Assembly (NCBI GenBank): GCA_021323655.1
Contig: JAJPKO010000055.1
Location: 1-64,000, forward strand
Length of the DNA stretch: 64,000 bases
Origin: Acidobacteriaceae bacterium
GTDB taxonomy: Bacteria > Acidobacteriota > Terriglobia > Terriglobales > Acidobacteriaceae
Reading direction: 5' to 3'
Under the pieces are notes generated by a model. That model saw only the letters and a list, made by a program, of their open reading frames with translations. It was not told the origin of the DNA and did not search any database. The position numbers and the translations under genes are program-made. This document shows positions 1 through 7,200 of the stretch, one piece after another; position 1 is the first letter of the stretch, and each line of letters opens with the position of its first letter.

Positions 1-121
1 ACGAGGAGTGGAAAAATCTCACGCAATGTGGAAATCTGGGCTGTTTTCGGGTACATTGGCGGTACTGACTCGACACCTGCGTCCGATCAGGAGTCAATCG
101 GATTTTGCTCATTGTTCAGTC

Positions 122-685
122 ATGGCCTCCCCGTCTCCACTAGACCGTTGCTGGGTTTTGAAAGACTCGCCCGCCGCCACGCCGCTCATGCCGGCGATGC
201 GCGCGGCCGTAGAGCAACACTGGCCCGATGTGCAGCGAACTGCTGAGTCAGTGCTCGGAGATGAAGCCTTGGCGGCGGAAATCATGGAAGAGGCGATCGA
301 ACAAGCCGTCGCCTACCTTACCGACCTCCCTCCGGAGAAACACGAAGACGTGAACGGAATTCTCTCGCGGTTCTGGCGGGAGGAAATTGGACGCCGGCGG
401 AAGCAAAACGCACATCTTGTCTTCATCGATTTCTCGGCCGCGGCGGAACCAACTTCTCCCGATACGCCATTTCCGGCTGCGGATGCGGCCATCGACGCCG
501 AGCGGATCCTCCGAGACGCCCCGCCTAAGGTGCGCGAAGCGATCATGATGCGGTACGGCAGTTCGGATTCCTGGATTGACGTGGCCGCGATGACCGCGAC
601 AACGCCAGCCGCGATTCGCATGAGCTGCAAGAGGTTTATCGATCGCATTCGGCGGCAATTGAGGGTTTTGGGCGCGGGGCATTAA
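122..685 (+). CDS. Sigma-70-like (ECF-type) protein, divergent
   Basis: About 187 residues if translation begins at the internal ATG at 122. The ORF track extends it to 8, but that upstream stretch is Arg/Ser-rich and unlike a sigma factor. The C-terminal third has the look of sigma region 4: an alpha-helical run ending in an HTH with the pattern KVREAIMMRYG followed by PAAIRMSCKRFIDRIRR. The N-terminal half resembles a weak region 2. It is followed 39 bases later by a membrane protein with a cytosolic N-terminus, the usual sigma/anti-sigma arrangement. Family assignment comes from pattern only, and no promoter target is visible. Confidence 0.6.
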   Translation: MASPSPLDRCWVLKDSPAATPLMPAMRAAVEQHWPDVQRTAESVLGDEALAAEIMEEAIEQAVAYLTDLPPEKHEDVNGILSRFWREEIGRRRKQNAHLVFIDFSAAAEPTSPDTPFPAADAAIDAERILRDAPPKVREAIMMRYGSSDSWIDVAAMTATTPAAIRMSCKRFIDRIRRQLRVLGAGH

Positions 686-724
686 ACTCCGGCAGAGGCA
701 CTTCACGCGACCGGAAAGGATTCC

Positions 725-1462
725 GTGGACGGACGTCAATCGTTTTTACAGGATGATGACGATGATTCGTTGCTTTTCGAGAAGCTCCAAGAGCACGTCC
801 TCGAAAGGTATCCGAACCCGGAGCGCAAGGGGTGCATCGATCACGCGACCTTGGAAACCTGGGTCTACTCTCCACGAAAACTAGATCTCTCCGATCCCAA
901 GTACCTCCACGTCCTGAAATGCGCCGAATGCACCCGTGAGTTGATCGATCTGCGGAAACAGCGAGATGCGCGAAGGAAGGCGCAAATCGGGAACCAGGCG
1001 GCAAGGGCTGGGAACTGGCTGTGGGCAGGAATCGCTGCGGTCTTGGCGTGCGCCATCGCTATAGGAGGTGTGGCCTATTGGCGCGTGCATTCTCCGAGTT
1101 CATCCGTTGCCACGATCCCAGCAACTCCGATCGCGCTCGCGATCGATTTGAGCCAGGCGGGTACGACGCGTGGCGGCGAGACATCCACCGTCCCCCCGGT
1201 AGCCCTGCCGAGGCGCGTCGTCGCCGCGCACATTCTCCTTCCGTACTTCAGCCCAGGAGGGAAATACGTTGTCTCCGTCACGATGGACAAAGACGGAAGT
1301 CCCGCAAAAGCTGAGACAACGGGGACTGCAAATGTAAACGGCTTCCACGCCGATCTGGCGGTAACCCTCGATCTCCGTAATCTGCCCCAGGGGACGTACT
1401 ACCTCGCGACCACGCACGAAGGGGACAGGGCCTCATACTACTACCCGCTTACAGTGCGATGA
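725..1462 (+). CDS. Putative anti-sigma-like single-pass membrane protein
   Basis: 245 residues from a GTG start. The N-terminal about 95 residues are soluble and contain a Cys pair around KCAECTRELIDL, reminiscent of a zinc-finger anti-sigma domain. One hydrophobic segment (LWAGIAAVLACAIAIGGVAY, about residues 99-118) follows, then a periplasmic domain of about 120 residues rich in beta-strand pattern. It lies directly downstream of the sigma-like gene on the same strand, so a role in sequestering that sigma factor is inferred. The HxxxC spacing of canonical ZAS domains is not clearly present, so the function is tentative. Confidence 0.5.
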   Translation: MDGRQSFLQDDDDDSLLFEKLQEHVLERYPNPERKGCIDHATLETWVYSPRKLDLSDPKYLHVLKCAECTRELIDLRKQRDARRKAQIGNQAARAGNWLWAGIAAVLACAIAIGGVAYWRVHSPSSSVATIPATPIALAIDLSQAGTTRGGETSTVPPVALPRRVVAAHILLPYFSPGGKYVVSVTMDKDGSPAKAETTGTANVNGFHADLAVTLDLRNLPQGTYYLATTHEGDRASYYYPLTVR

Positions 1463-1471
1463 TTTGGGTAG

Positions 1472-1714
1472 TTACCTCCGGAATCGACGCCGAAGATAGG
1501 CGCACAAGGGCGCTACCAGTCCCAGGTGTTTAATGACCACCAATAGGACGATCCCGGAAACGAGCGTTGTCGAGAGTGCTAGATGCCGGAAGAAATAGAC
1601 AACCGCTCCGTGTCCGGCCAGAAGAAGAATGATCGCCCCCGACAAAAGTGCGGGATGCGCGGAAATACGCTTCAGAGAGTTCATAGAGAGAAGGGATGGA
1701 TCTCCGGGGATCAT
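1472..1714 (-). CDS. Small two-pass membrane protein
   Basis: 80 residues, or 70 if it starts at the second ATG (1684, MNSLKRISAHP). Two hydrophobic segments (GAIILLLAGHGAVVYFF and TLVSGIVLLVVIKHLGLVAPL) are followed by a basic tail RRRFRR, giving a hairpin with the charged end in the cytoplasm. It lies 8 bases downstream of the methyltransferase on the same strand and is probably cotranscribed. I do not recognise the family. Confidence 0.5.
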   Translation of the reverse strand: MIPGDPSLLSMNSLKRISAHPALLSGAIILLLAGHGAVVYFFRHLALSTTLVSGIVLLVVIKHLGLVAPLCAYLRRRFRR

Positions 1715-1722
1715 GAATTCGG

Positions 1723-2364
1723 CTATCGGGCCGCGGCATATACGTAATTCAAGTTGCTGATACCGACGGCGCCGCTTTCGACGACCTCCATTCCTGCTCT
1801 TTGGACGAGGTCGATCATAGAGGGAAGACTGGCGTGTCCGTGGTGGTGGAAGTGATCGATGATGCTTTTCTGGTGAGCTTCAGGCGGTCCAAAATCAATG
1901 ATCAGCAAGCGTCCGCCTGGCTTCAGCACTCTTCGAACTTCTCGAACACACTCTTCGCGCAGCTTGGCAGGGAGATGATGAAGCATGAGGGTGCTCATCA
2001 CCACATCAAATTGAGAATCAGGGAAAGGCAATGCTTCAACCGCAGCATTCCGGAAATCGATATTCAATCCCGCCTTGTGTCCTTTTTTGATCGCGCGAGC
2101 GAGCATCTGGGGTGAAGCATCAACTCCACACACCATGCCCCTTTCACCAACGTGGCGCTTGGCGGCAATGGCCAGAGTCCCGGTCCCGCAGCCAATATCA
2201 AGAACTTTCTCTCGTTCGGATACACGTGCGAGGCGGAGAGCCTTCTCGCGCATCTTGCATTCGTTCCCGCGCGACAGAAACCAGAGCAGCAGATCATACA
2301 GAAAGGCTCTATGAAGGACCAGACCCTTGGTTGCCGGAACTGATTGTGTTGCCGTTATTCCCAT
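1723..2364 (-). CDS. Class I SAM-dependent methyltransferase (UbiE/ArsM-like fold)
   Basis: 213 residues. Motif I VLDIGCGTGTLAI (about 56-68), an acidic residue after the second strand (GVDASPQML), and motif IV/post-I DVVMSTLMLHHLP followed by RVLKPGGRLLIIDFG identify a soluble class I methyltransferase. The N-terminus carries an FLYDLLLWFLSRG helix that may hug the membrane. The Cys pairs typical of ArsM arsenite methyltransferases are absent, so the substrate is unknown. It is transcribed away from the TetR gene at 2556, which may repress it through the shared 190-bp spacer. Confidence 0.8.
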   Translation of the reverse strand: MGITATQSVPATKGLVLHRAFLYDLLLWFLSRGNECKMREKALRLARVSEREKVLDIGCGTGTLAIAAKRHVGERGMVCGVDASPQMLARAIKKGHKAGLNIDFRNAAVEALPFPDSQFDVVMSTLMLHHLPAKLREECVREVRRVLKPGGRLLIIDFGPPEAHQKSIIDHFHHHGHASLPSMIDLVQRAGMEVVESGAVGISNLNYVYAAAR

Positions 2365-2426
2365 CGATTCACCTCTCGCCCATCCCTATCTGCCCGGGCC
2401 ACGCGTGGGTTCTTCTGGCACGTGGC

Positions 2427-2455
2427 GGACATTTGTTTGAAAGTGGACATCTGTT
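2427..2455. promoter_or_regulatory. Direct repeat GGACATyTGTT in the tetR/methyltransferase spacer
   Basis: GGACATTTGTT (2427-2437) and GGACATCTGTT (2445-2455) are two 11-bp copies with an 18-bp period in the divergent spacer. They are candidate half-sites for the adjacent TetR-family regulator or part of the promoter. A TetR dimer normally binds an inverted repeat, so the assignment is uncertain. Confidence 0.35.
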
Positions 2456-2555
2456 CGATTTAGAGCCTAAGCTTGGAGTGGCCGGCGAGGAAGAATAGCC
2501 GACGGAATTTGTGCGTTAACGAACAACTTTCTGAGACTGTGCGGAAATTCGGCAG

Positions 2556-3155
2556 ATGGGGATTCGGAGCATGCCTGCAGGAAAGAGGACCGATCGGCGC
2601 GTTGCGCGGACCAGGAAGGCGTTACTGGATGCGCTTCACTCTCTGATCTGCGAAAAGGATTACGATTCGATCGTAGTGAAAGAGATCCTTGATCGAGCCG
2701 ATGTGGGACGATCTGCGTTCTATACGCATTTCGTCGATAAAGATGACCTCCTGGCTCACGGCATCCACGACATCGTTGGCGGGCTTCCAGCCCGGCACTC
2801 ACAGAGTGACGAGAGTCGCAATGACGGGCCGTTGTGGTTCAGTCAGACGATCTTCGAGCACGTCGATCGCCAGCGTCGAACGACGATCCACAGACTGGGT
2901 CGAAGGGGGGCGGCGATTCTGCACCAGCGTCTCAACCAGGTCCTCGTCAAAATGATTGCCGAGCAACTTGACACCGAGGCTCGGAAGCAGCACAAACGAG
3001 ATGGCGGCATTCCTTCCGATCTCCTGGCGCAGTACCTCGCTGGGACGTTTGTTCTTGTCCTCAATTGGTGGATTGAGAGCAAGAGCCAAATCTCTCCGAG
3101 TGCTGTGAATGATCTCTTTAGTTCGCTGGTAATGCCGGTGCTCGCTTCGAACTAG
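2556..3155 (+). CDS. TetR/AcrR-family transcriptional regulator
   Basis: 199 residues; a start at the second ATG (2571) is equally possible. The N-terminal HTH has the family signature: RTRKALLDALHSLI, then ILDRADVGRSAFYTHFVDKDDLL (about residues 20-65), with the recognition helix GRSAFYTHF. The C-terminal all-helical domain is the ligand-binding/dimerisation part, and its ligand cannot be predicted. It is divergent from the methyltransferase, which is its most likely target along with itself. Confidence 0.85.
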   Translation: MGIRSMPAGKRTDRRVARTRKALLDALHSLICEKDYDSIVVKEILDRADVGRSAFYTHFVDKDDLLAHGIHDIVGGLPARHSQSDESRNDGPLWFSQTIFEHVDRQRRTTIHRLGRRGAAILHQRLNQVLVKMIAEQLDTEARKQHKRDGGIPSDLLAQYLAGTFVLVLNWWIESKSQISPSAVNDLFSSLVMPVLASN

Positions 3156-3278
3156 CGGGTCAATGAACGTAATGCGTGCTCATCGTCTGCTCTGAGCGCC
3201 CTGTGCCCCCTTCATTGGAGTTTCGTCAGAGGAAGGACTCGACCACTACACCACGTGGCCCAAGAAATTTATTTCAAT

Positions 3279-3317
3279 TGTGAGCTGGATCACGAGCAGT
3301 GGGTGATGTAGGTCACT
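3279..3317. promoter_or_regulatory. Two CRP-like palindromes upstream of the Met-rich lipoprotein gene
   Basis: TGTGAgctggaTCACG (3279-3294) and GGTGAtgtaggTCACT (3302-3317) both fit TGTGA-N6-TCACA with few mismatches, 23 bp centre to centre and about 140 bp before the lipoprotein start. A Crp/Fnr-family protein is encoded at 23833 and a perfect site lies at 12744. Operator function is inferred. Confidence 0.5.
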
Positions 3318-3450
3318 GATTGCCATGTAAAAAACTGCGAGAACAGAGGCAAGAGCAGATGGCATGGCTGACCCCATGGTGAATCTGGGGATCATCTGCA
3401 CGCCGAATCGACCCCAGTCCATGCTTCCCCTGCTTCCCCGAAAGGAAGTC

Positions 3451-4911
3451 ATGGAAATGAAGAGCCTTCATCAATTCCTCTTTACGCGCTGTAAAGCTCC
3501 TGTCGTCACAATGGCCTGTGTTGGATTATTCGGAGTGCTCACTCTCAACGGATGCGGAGGAGGCACCGGCACCTCGAACCCGACTCCAACCCCAACACCG
3601 ACGCCTACAGCCAAAACGGTTGTACAGGTGAATATGGGCGACTCGCCCGCGGACTGGATGCTCGCCTTCACGATGAACATCAGTTCGATGTCGCTCACCG
3701 GAAGCAATGGATCTGCGACCGTCGTTTCGTCATCGACCCCGATGGAGATGATGCACCTGATGGGCATGATGCAGCCCCTTGCAATGGTTAACGCTCCGCA
3801 GGGAACCTACACCGGCGCGTCCATCACGATCTCATCGGCGACCGTCATGTACATGGATCCCACTACGAAGGCACCTGTTCAGGCCACAATCTCAGGTCCT
3901 ATGACCGGTAATATCTCCTTCACCAGCCCAATCACCGTAGGCTCGACTCCGATGGCCATGGGCTTCGATCTTGATCTGGCCAGTTCCGTGACGATGGGTA
4001 CGAACGGCAATCTAACCATGAATCCCGTCTTTCACGTCACATCCGGGACTCAGGGATCAGGAAATGCCATGGATCCGGCAAACGGCGGCATCCAGCAGAT
4101 GATGGGATCGATTTCGAGCGTGTCAGGAAACTCGTTCGTGATGACCTCGATGCAGGCCGCGCAGAACTTCACCTTCATGACGAATTCTTCGACAGTGTTC
4201 AGCGGTACGAGCATGAACTCGATGGCGAACGGGATGCTGGTCGTTGTCGATGCGAGCCTTCAGTCCGATGGTTCGCTGCTGTGCACCAGGGTCCAGTCCA
4301 TGATGAACTCCGGTGGCGTGATGGGCGGAGGAATCATCGCTGCTGTCACCGGGGCGCCAGCCACGTCTCTCACGATAATCATGCAGAATGGTGCCGGCAC
4401 CGGAATGATGTCGTCAGCCTTCGCGGCTGGGGTCACGGTCAGTCTGAGCGGTGGAACGAACTATCAGATTGACCAGGACAACATGGATATGGCCGGGCTC
4501 CCGTTCACGCCGGCTTTCGATCAAAACCACATCTACATCGGGCAGAGCGTGATGCCCATAAGTTCCAGCGGAATGATGAGCGGGGGCATGGGCGGCGGGA
4601 TGATGGGTGGCAGTTCCATGGCCGGTACAATTACGGCTTCGGAAGTGGAGTTGGAACCGCAGGGGCTCAGCGGAACCGCCGGCGCTGCAGTTTCGAGCGG
4701 AGCAACGACCAGCTTTACGCTGAATCTGCCTTCCGGCTGTGCATTCACCACGATGACCGGAGCCACGAGTGTGACAGTCTTCCAACAACCTCAGACGACG
4801 GTTGTCGGTACATCTCCGATCGCCAGTGGATCTTCAATGCATGCCTTCGGCCTGTTGTTCTACGACGGCGGGCAGTGGAAGATGGTGGCGTCGAGAATGG
4901 GAGCGAATTAG
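3451..4911 (+). CDS. Met-rich secreted lipoprotein with DUF4382- and DUF5666-like domains
   Basis: 486 residues from the ATG at 3451, chosen because AAGGAAG lies directly upstream; the longer ORF start has no ribosome site. The signal peptide ends in a lipobox (TLNGC, about residue 33), then a Thr-Pro repeat linker. Residues about 50-165 resemble DUF4382 (DSPADWM ... FTMNISSMSL), and later segments (GSISSVSGNSFVMTSM, TFMTNSSTVF) resemble DUF5666 beta domains. Methionine is exceptionally abundant (MEMMHLMGMMQ, MMSGGMGGGMMGGSSM), consistent with extracytoplasmic Cu(I)/Ag(I) binding, though that is inference. Two CRP-like sites precede it. A fragment of this gene is duplicated at about 58.3-58.7 kb. 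Confidence 0.75.
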   Translation: MEMKSLHQFLFTRCKAPVVTMACVGLFGVLTLNGCGGGTGTSNPTPTPTPTPTAKTVVQVNMGDSPADWMLAFTMNISSMSLTGSNGSATVVSSSTPMEMMHLMGMMQPLAMVNAPQGTYTGASITISSATVMYMDPTTKAPVQATISGPMTGNISFTSPITVGSTPMAMGFDLDLASSVTMGTNGNLTMNPVFHVTSGTQGSGNAMDPANGGIQQMMGSISSVSGNSFVMTSMQAAQNFTFMTNSSTVFSGTSMNSMANGMLVVVDASLQSDGSLLCTRVQSMMNSGGVMGGGIIAAVTGAPATSLTIIMQNGAGTGMMSSAFAAGVTVSLSGGTNYQIDQDNMDMAGLPFTPAFDQNHIYIGQSVMPISSSGMMSGGMGGGMMGGSSMAGTITASEVELEPQGLSGTAGAAVSSGATTSFTLNLPSGCAFTTMTGATSVTVFQQPQTTVVGTSPIASGSSMHAFGLLFYDGGQWKMVASRMGAN

Positions 4912-4940
4912 CCAAAGCAATGACGCGCCGTGTCGCCGGT

Positions 4941-4976
4941 CGGAGTACCCAGTGGTAGAAACTAATGGGTACTCCG
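4941..4976. terminator. Bidirectional hairpin between convergent genes
   Basis: Perfect 11-bp inverted repeat CGGAGTACCCA / TGGGTACTCCG with a 14-base loop, in the 123-bp gap between the lipoprotein gene (+) and the DUF4396 gene (-). There is no clear T-tract, so it may be a transcription barrier rather than a classic intrinsic terminator. Confidence 0.55.
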
Positions 4977-5034
4977 CAACATGGGATCGTTCTAGGCTTG
5001 AAACCGATAACGCTAAGATTCCCTCCGTCGTGGT

Positions 5035-5805
5035 TTAAGCAACATGGTTCAGCTTCGGAGGCGACTGCATGCGACCCATCTCAGCTTCCATTTGGTTCGG
5101 ATCAATCTGAGGCATTTTGTCCTTCCATCCCTTTAGAATCAACCACGCATTCGCAGGAAGCGAAGTCAGGAATCCGGCGATCATCGCAATCTGCATCATG
5201 AACCAAAAGACAGCCATATTCGGCTTCAGGTGTGGAGATGGGAAGAGCCAGTAATACGTGATCGCCATCCAGGCGAACATGCCAACCTCGAAGAGCGCGA
5301 TGGAGATCGTATCGGCGCGGACGGCCGCAACCAGTCCTTTCCCGAACGGCGAACCTCTCATCGGGACGATCGTAAAGTACTGAAAAGCGACTCCAAGAAC
5401 ATAAGCAAAGAGGAAGTCGAAGATCAGTTTTGTCCCGAACTCGCCTGCAAAGGTCAGCGCCAATGCGGGAACCATCAACTCTGCAATGGCGTCTCCGATG
5501 CTGCAGCCCGCTCCGCAGTGGAACACAGCAATGCTGTTCTGGATCCCGGTTGGCGGATCCTCCTTATGCTTCTCCATCATTTTCTTCATGTCTTCAGACA
5601 TCGGTCTCTTCATAGAAACGGGCAGGGATTTTTGATACAGGTACACCGCAAACGGACCCATGTAGAGAGCCGTGATGGGCCAGACGACATCCATGATCCA
5701 CATCTTCTGAGGTTTCCGAAAGGTCTGAATCAGGATGAACAGAGCACTTGCGAAGCAAATCGCAATCCAGAGCCAGGCAACAATTTCAAGCCATTGAGGA
5801 ACCAT
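5035..5805 (-). CDS. DUF4396-type polytopic membrane protein
   Basis: 256 residues from the ATG at 5805 (MVPQWLEIVAWLW); the track start at 5892 adds a non-conserved tail. Several hydrophobic helices (VAWLWIAICFASALFILI, WPITALYMGPFAVYLY, ELMVPALALTFAGEF, FLFAYVLGVAFQYFTIVPM, FWFMMQIAMIAGFLTSLPANAWL) surround a conserved HCGAGCSIGD segment that carries a possible metal-binding Cys-His cluster. This matches the DUF4396 family, often found next to copper genes in soil bacteria. A cytoplasmic segment rich in Met/Lys (MSEDMKKMMEKHKED) precedes it. Molecular function is unknown. Confidence 0.75.
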   Translation of the reverse strand: MVPQWLEIVAWLWIAICFASALFILIQTFRKPQKMWIMDVVWPITALYMGPFAVYLYQKSLPVSMKRPMSEDMKKMMEKHKEDPPTGIQNSIAVFHCGAGCSIGDAIAELMVPALALTFAGEFGTKLIFDFLFAYVLGVAFQYFTIVPMRGSPFGKGLVAAVRADTISIALFEVGMFAWMAITYYWLFPSPHLKPNMAVFWFMMQIAMIAGFLTSLPANAWLILKGWKDKMPQIDPNQMEAEMGRMQSPPKLNHVA

Positions 5806-5935
5806 AACGTTTGTATGGATGCGCGTCACAGATATGGGGTCGTCTGTAATATGCCTGCTTCTGATACCTTCGAGCCCAGGTCTGCATCTCACATCCAGGG
5901 ATGTCGGAAGTTGTAATTCTTACACCAGAGTGATC

Positions 5936-6184
5936 ATGACGCTTGGAGCAATCGTTGAATCCATACGGGCCGCTCTTGAACGGCAAGCCGACGATGTGCA
6001 GGTGCATCGGGAATCCGGCGAGACTTTCATCGAAATGTTCGTCGGCAAGCAATTGTTCGTGGTGAAGTGCTCGGAATCGGCTCCGATAAGGAGTCACTTG
6101 AATTCAGGCCCAAGCCAGTCATCGAGGAGCAGGAAGGATGAGCATTCTTCAACACAAGGCCCCAGTGTGCGGCGTGGAGATTGA
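5936..6184 (+). CDS. Small hypothetical protein upstream of the YHS gene
   Basis: 82 residues if started at the ATG at 5936 (MTLGAIVESIRAAL). The first about 50 residues look like a folded small domain (TFIEMFVGKQLFVVKCSES), while the C-terminal 30 are low-complexity Ser/Arg/His. It overlaps the YHS gene at 6138 by 47 bases in another frame, so either translational coupling or a shorter true product is possible. No family recognised. Confidence 0.35.
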   Translation: MTLGAIVESIRAALERQADDVQVHRESGETFIEMFVGKQLFVVKCSESAPIRSHLNSGPSQSSRSRKDEHSSTQGPSVRRGD

Positions 6185-6305
6185 AGCCGATCAAGCGGCT
6201 GGGGTGTCCGAATACCGCGGCAAGAAAGTGTATTTCTGTTCTCTGGCGTGCAAAGAGAAGTTCGACCGTGCACCCGAGCAATTTTCCAAAGACCTAGAGG
6301 GCTAA
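6138..6305 (+). CDS. Small stand-alone YHS-domain protein (missed by the ORF track)
   Basis: 55 residues, too short for the supplied track. GAGGAGCAGGAAGG precedes the ATG. The product reads APVCGVEIEADQAAG, then EYRGKKVYFCSLACKEKF and RAPEQF, which is the complete YHS fold: a CG pair followed by a YFCSxxCKEKF cluster. YHS domains bind soft metal ions and occur in copper P-type ATPases. The two N-terminal domains of the ATPase at 7201 are close relatives. A role as a cytosolic copper-binding accessory is inferred from the neighbourhood. Confidence 0.8.
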   Translation: MSILQHKAPVCGVEIEADQAAGVSEYRGKKVYFCSLACKEKFDRAPEQFSKDLEG

Positions 6306-6310
6306 TCTGG

Positions 6311-6637
6311 ATGGAAAGATGCTACTTTGCGACGAGACCCGATGGTGTGCTTTCGGTGTGCATGGAGGTGCATTCCCGCCAATTCATTGGGTCCTTTATT
6401 CCGCGGTTGGCCGGTGGAGTGCTCAACGAATCTGGAATTCTCGAAATTGGTCAGTTCCAGAGCGCGGAGGAAGCGCGGAAGGTGCTTATCGACCGCTACG
6501 GCGAGCCTGATAAGTGGGTTGAAGGTCACCCCGAAGCGCTCACATGCGGTCGCACGGTCCGGAATTCCTCTAGACTAAGTACATGCACGCGCCGCAGCGG
6601 AAGGAGTCCGCAAATCCTGAACTCGTTGAACGAGTGA
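6311..6637 (+). CDS. Hypothetical protein
   Basis: Up to 108 residues starting 5 bases after the YHS stop (MERCYFATRPDGVLS). The first about 70 residues look protein-like (GILEIGQFQSAEEARKVLIDRYGEP), but the last 20 overlap the sigma factor gene in another frame and are Ser/Arg-rich. The authentic gene may therefore be truncated or end through a lost stop. Family not recognised. Confidence 0.35.
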   Translation: MERCYFATRPDGVLSVCMEVHSRQFIGSFIPRLAGGVLNESGILEIGQFQSAEEARKVLIDRYGEPDKWVEGHPEALTCGRTVRNSSRLSTCTRRSGRSPQILNSLNE

Positions 6638-7149
6638 CTGCACAGCGCGAGAAGTTTCTGCGCTTCCTTTCCGCACGCGTCGAGGACCGAGCAGCGGCCG
6701 AGGACATCCTCCAGGTTGCATATCTGAAAGCCATTGAGCGGGGATCAGAGATTCGGGATGAGGAAAGCGCCGTTGCGTGGTTTTATCGCATTCTTCGCAA
6801 TGCGGTTACGGATCACTACCGCCGCCGGGCGTCGAGAGCTAAAGCGCTTGAAGCTGTCGCCATGGAATTGCCCAAAGCCTACGAGCCCGAGATCAAGGCG
6901 ACGGTTTGCGAGTGCATCGGCGATGTTATCGGCGACCTGAAGCCCGAGTACCGAACCGTGATCGAGCAGGTGGACTTAGCAGAAACCCCGGTCGAAGAGT
7001 TTGCCCAGGCGGAAAGCATCTCTCAAAACAACGCTTCCGTGCGTTTACACCGAGCCAGGAAAGCGGTTGCCAGGCATCTGAAGACCGTATGTGGCGCCTG
7101 CGCGGAGCACAAATGCCTTGATTGCACTTGCCGGCGGGCGAGGGTGTAA
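6583..7149 (+). CDS. CorE-like (ECF44-type) metal-sensing sigma factor
   Basis: 188 residues. Region 2 (AAEDILQVAYLKAIERG, VAWFYRILRNAVTDHYRRR) and region 4 (LKPEYRTVIEQVDLAETPVEEFA, SISQNNASVRLHRARKAVARHL) are clear. Two extra Cys features stand out: a CxC motif (VCECIG) in the region 2-4 linker, and a C-terminal Cys-rich tail VCGACAEHKCLDCTCRR. That combination is the hallmark of the CorE/ECF44 family of Myxococcus xanthus, whose Cys-rich domain senses copper or Cd/Zn directly with no anti-sigma factor. The gene sits 51 bases upstream of a copper ATPase, as expected for its target. Metal specificity is inferred. Confidence 0.8.
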   Translation: MHAPQRKESANPELVERVTAQREKFLRFLSARVEDRAAAEDILQVAYLKAIERGSEIRDEESAVAWFYRILRNAVTDHYRRRASRAKALEAVAMELPKAYEPEIKATVCECIGDVIGDLKPEYRTVIEQVDLAETPVEEFAQAESISQNNASVRLHRARKAVARHLKTVCGACAEHKCLDCTCRRARV

Positions 7150-7200
7150 GACAGCTTTGGCTCGTGCGTCAGCAGCTATGGAAGTCATTGGAGGCAAACA

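Noticed and set aside
2411-2440. TGGCACGTGGCGGAC upstream of the tetR gene as a sigma-54 promoter
   Set aside because: No GC at the correct distance and no enhancer palindrome nearby.
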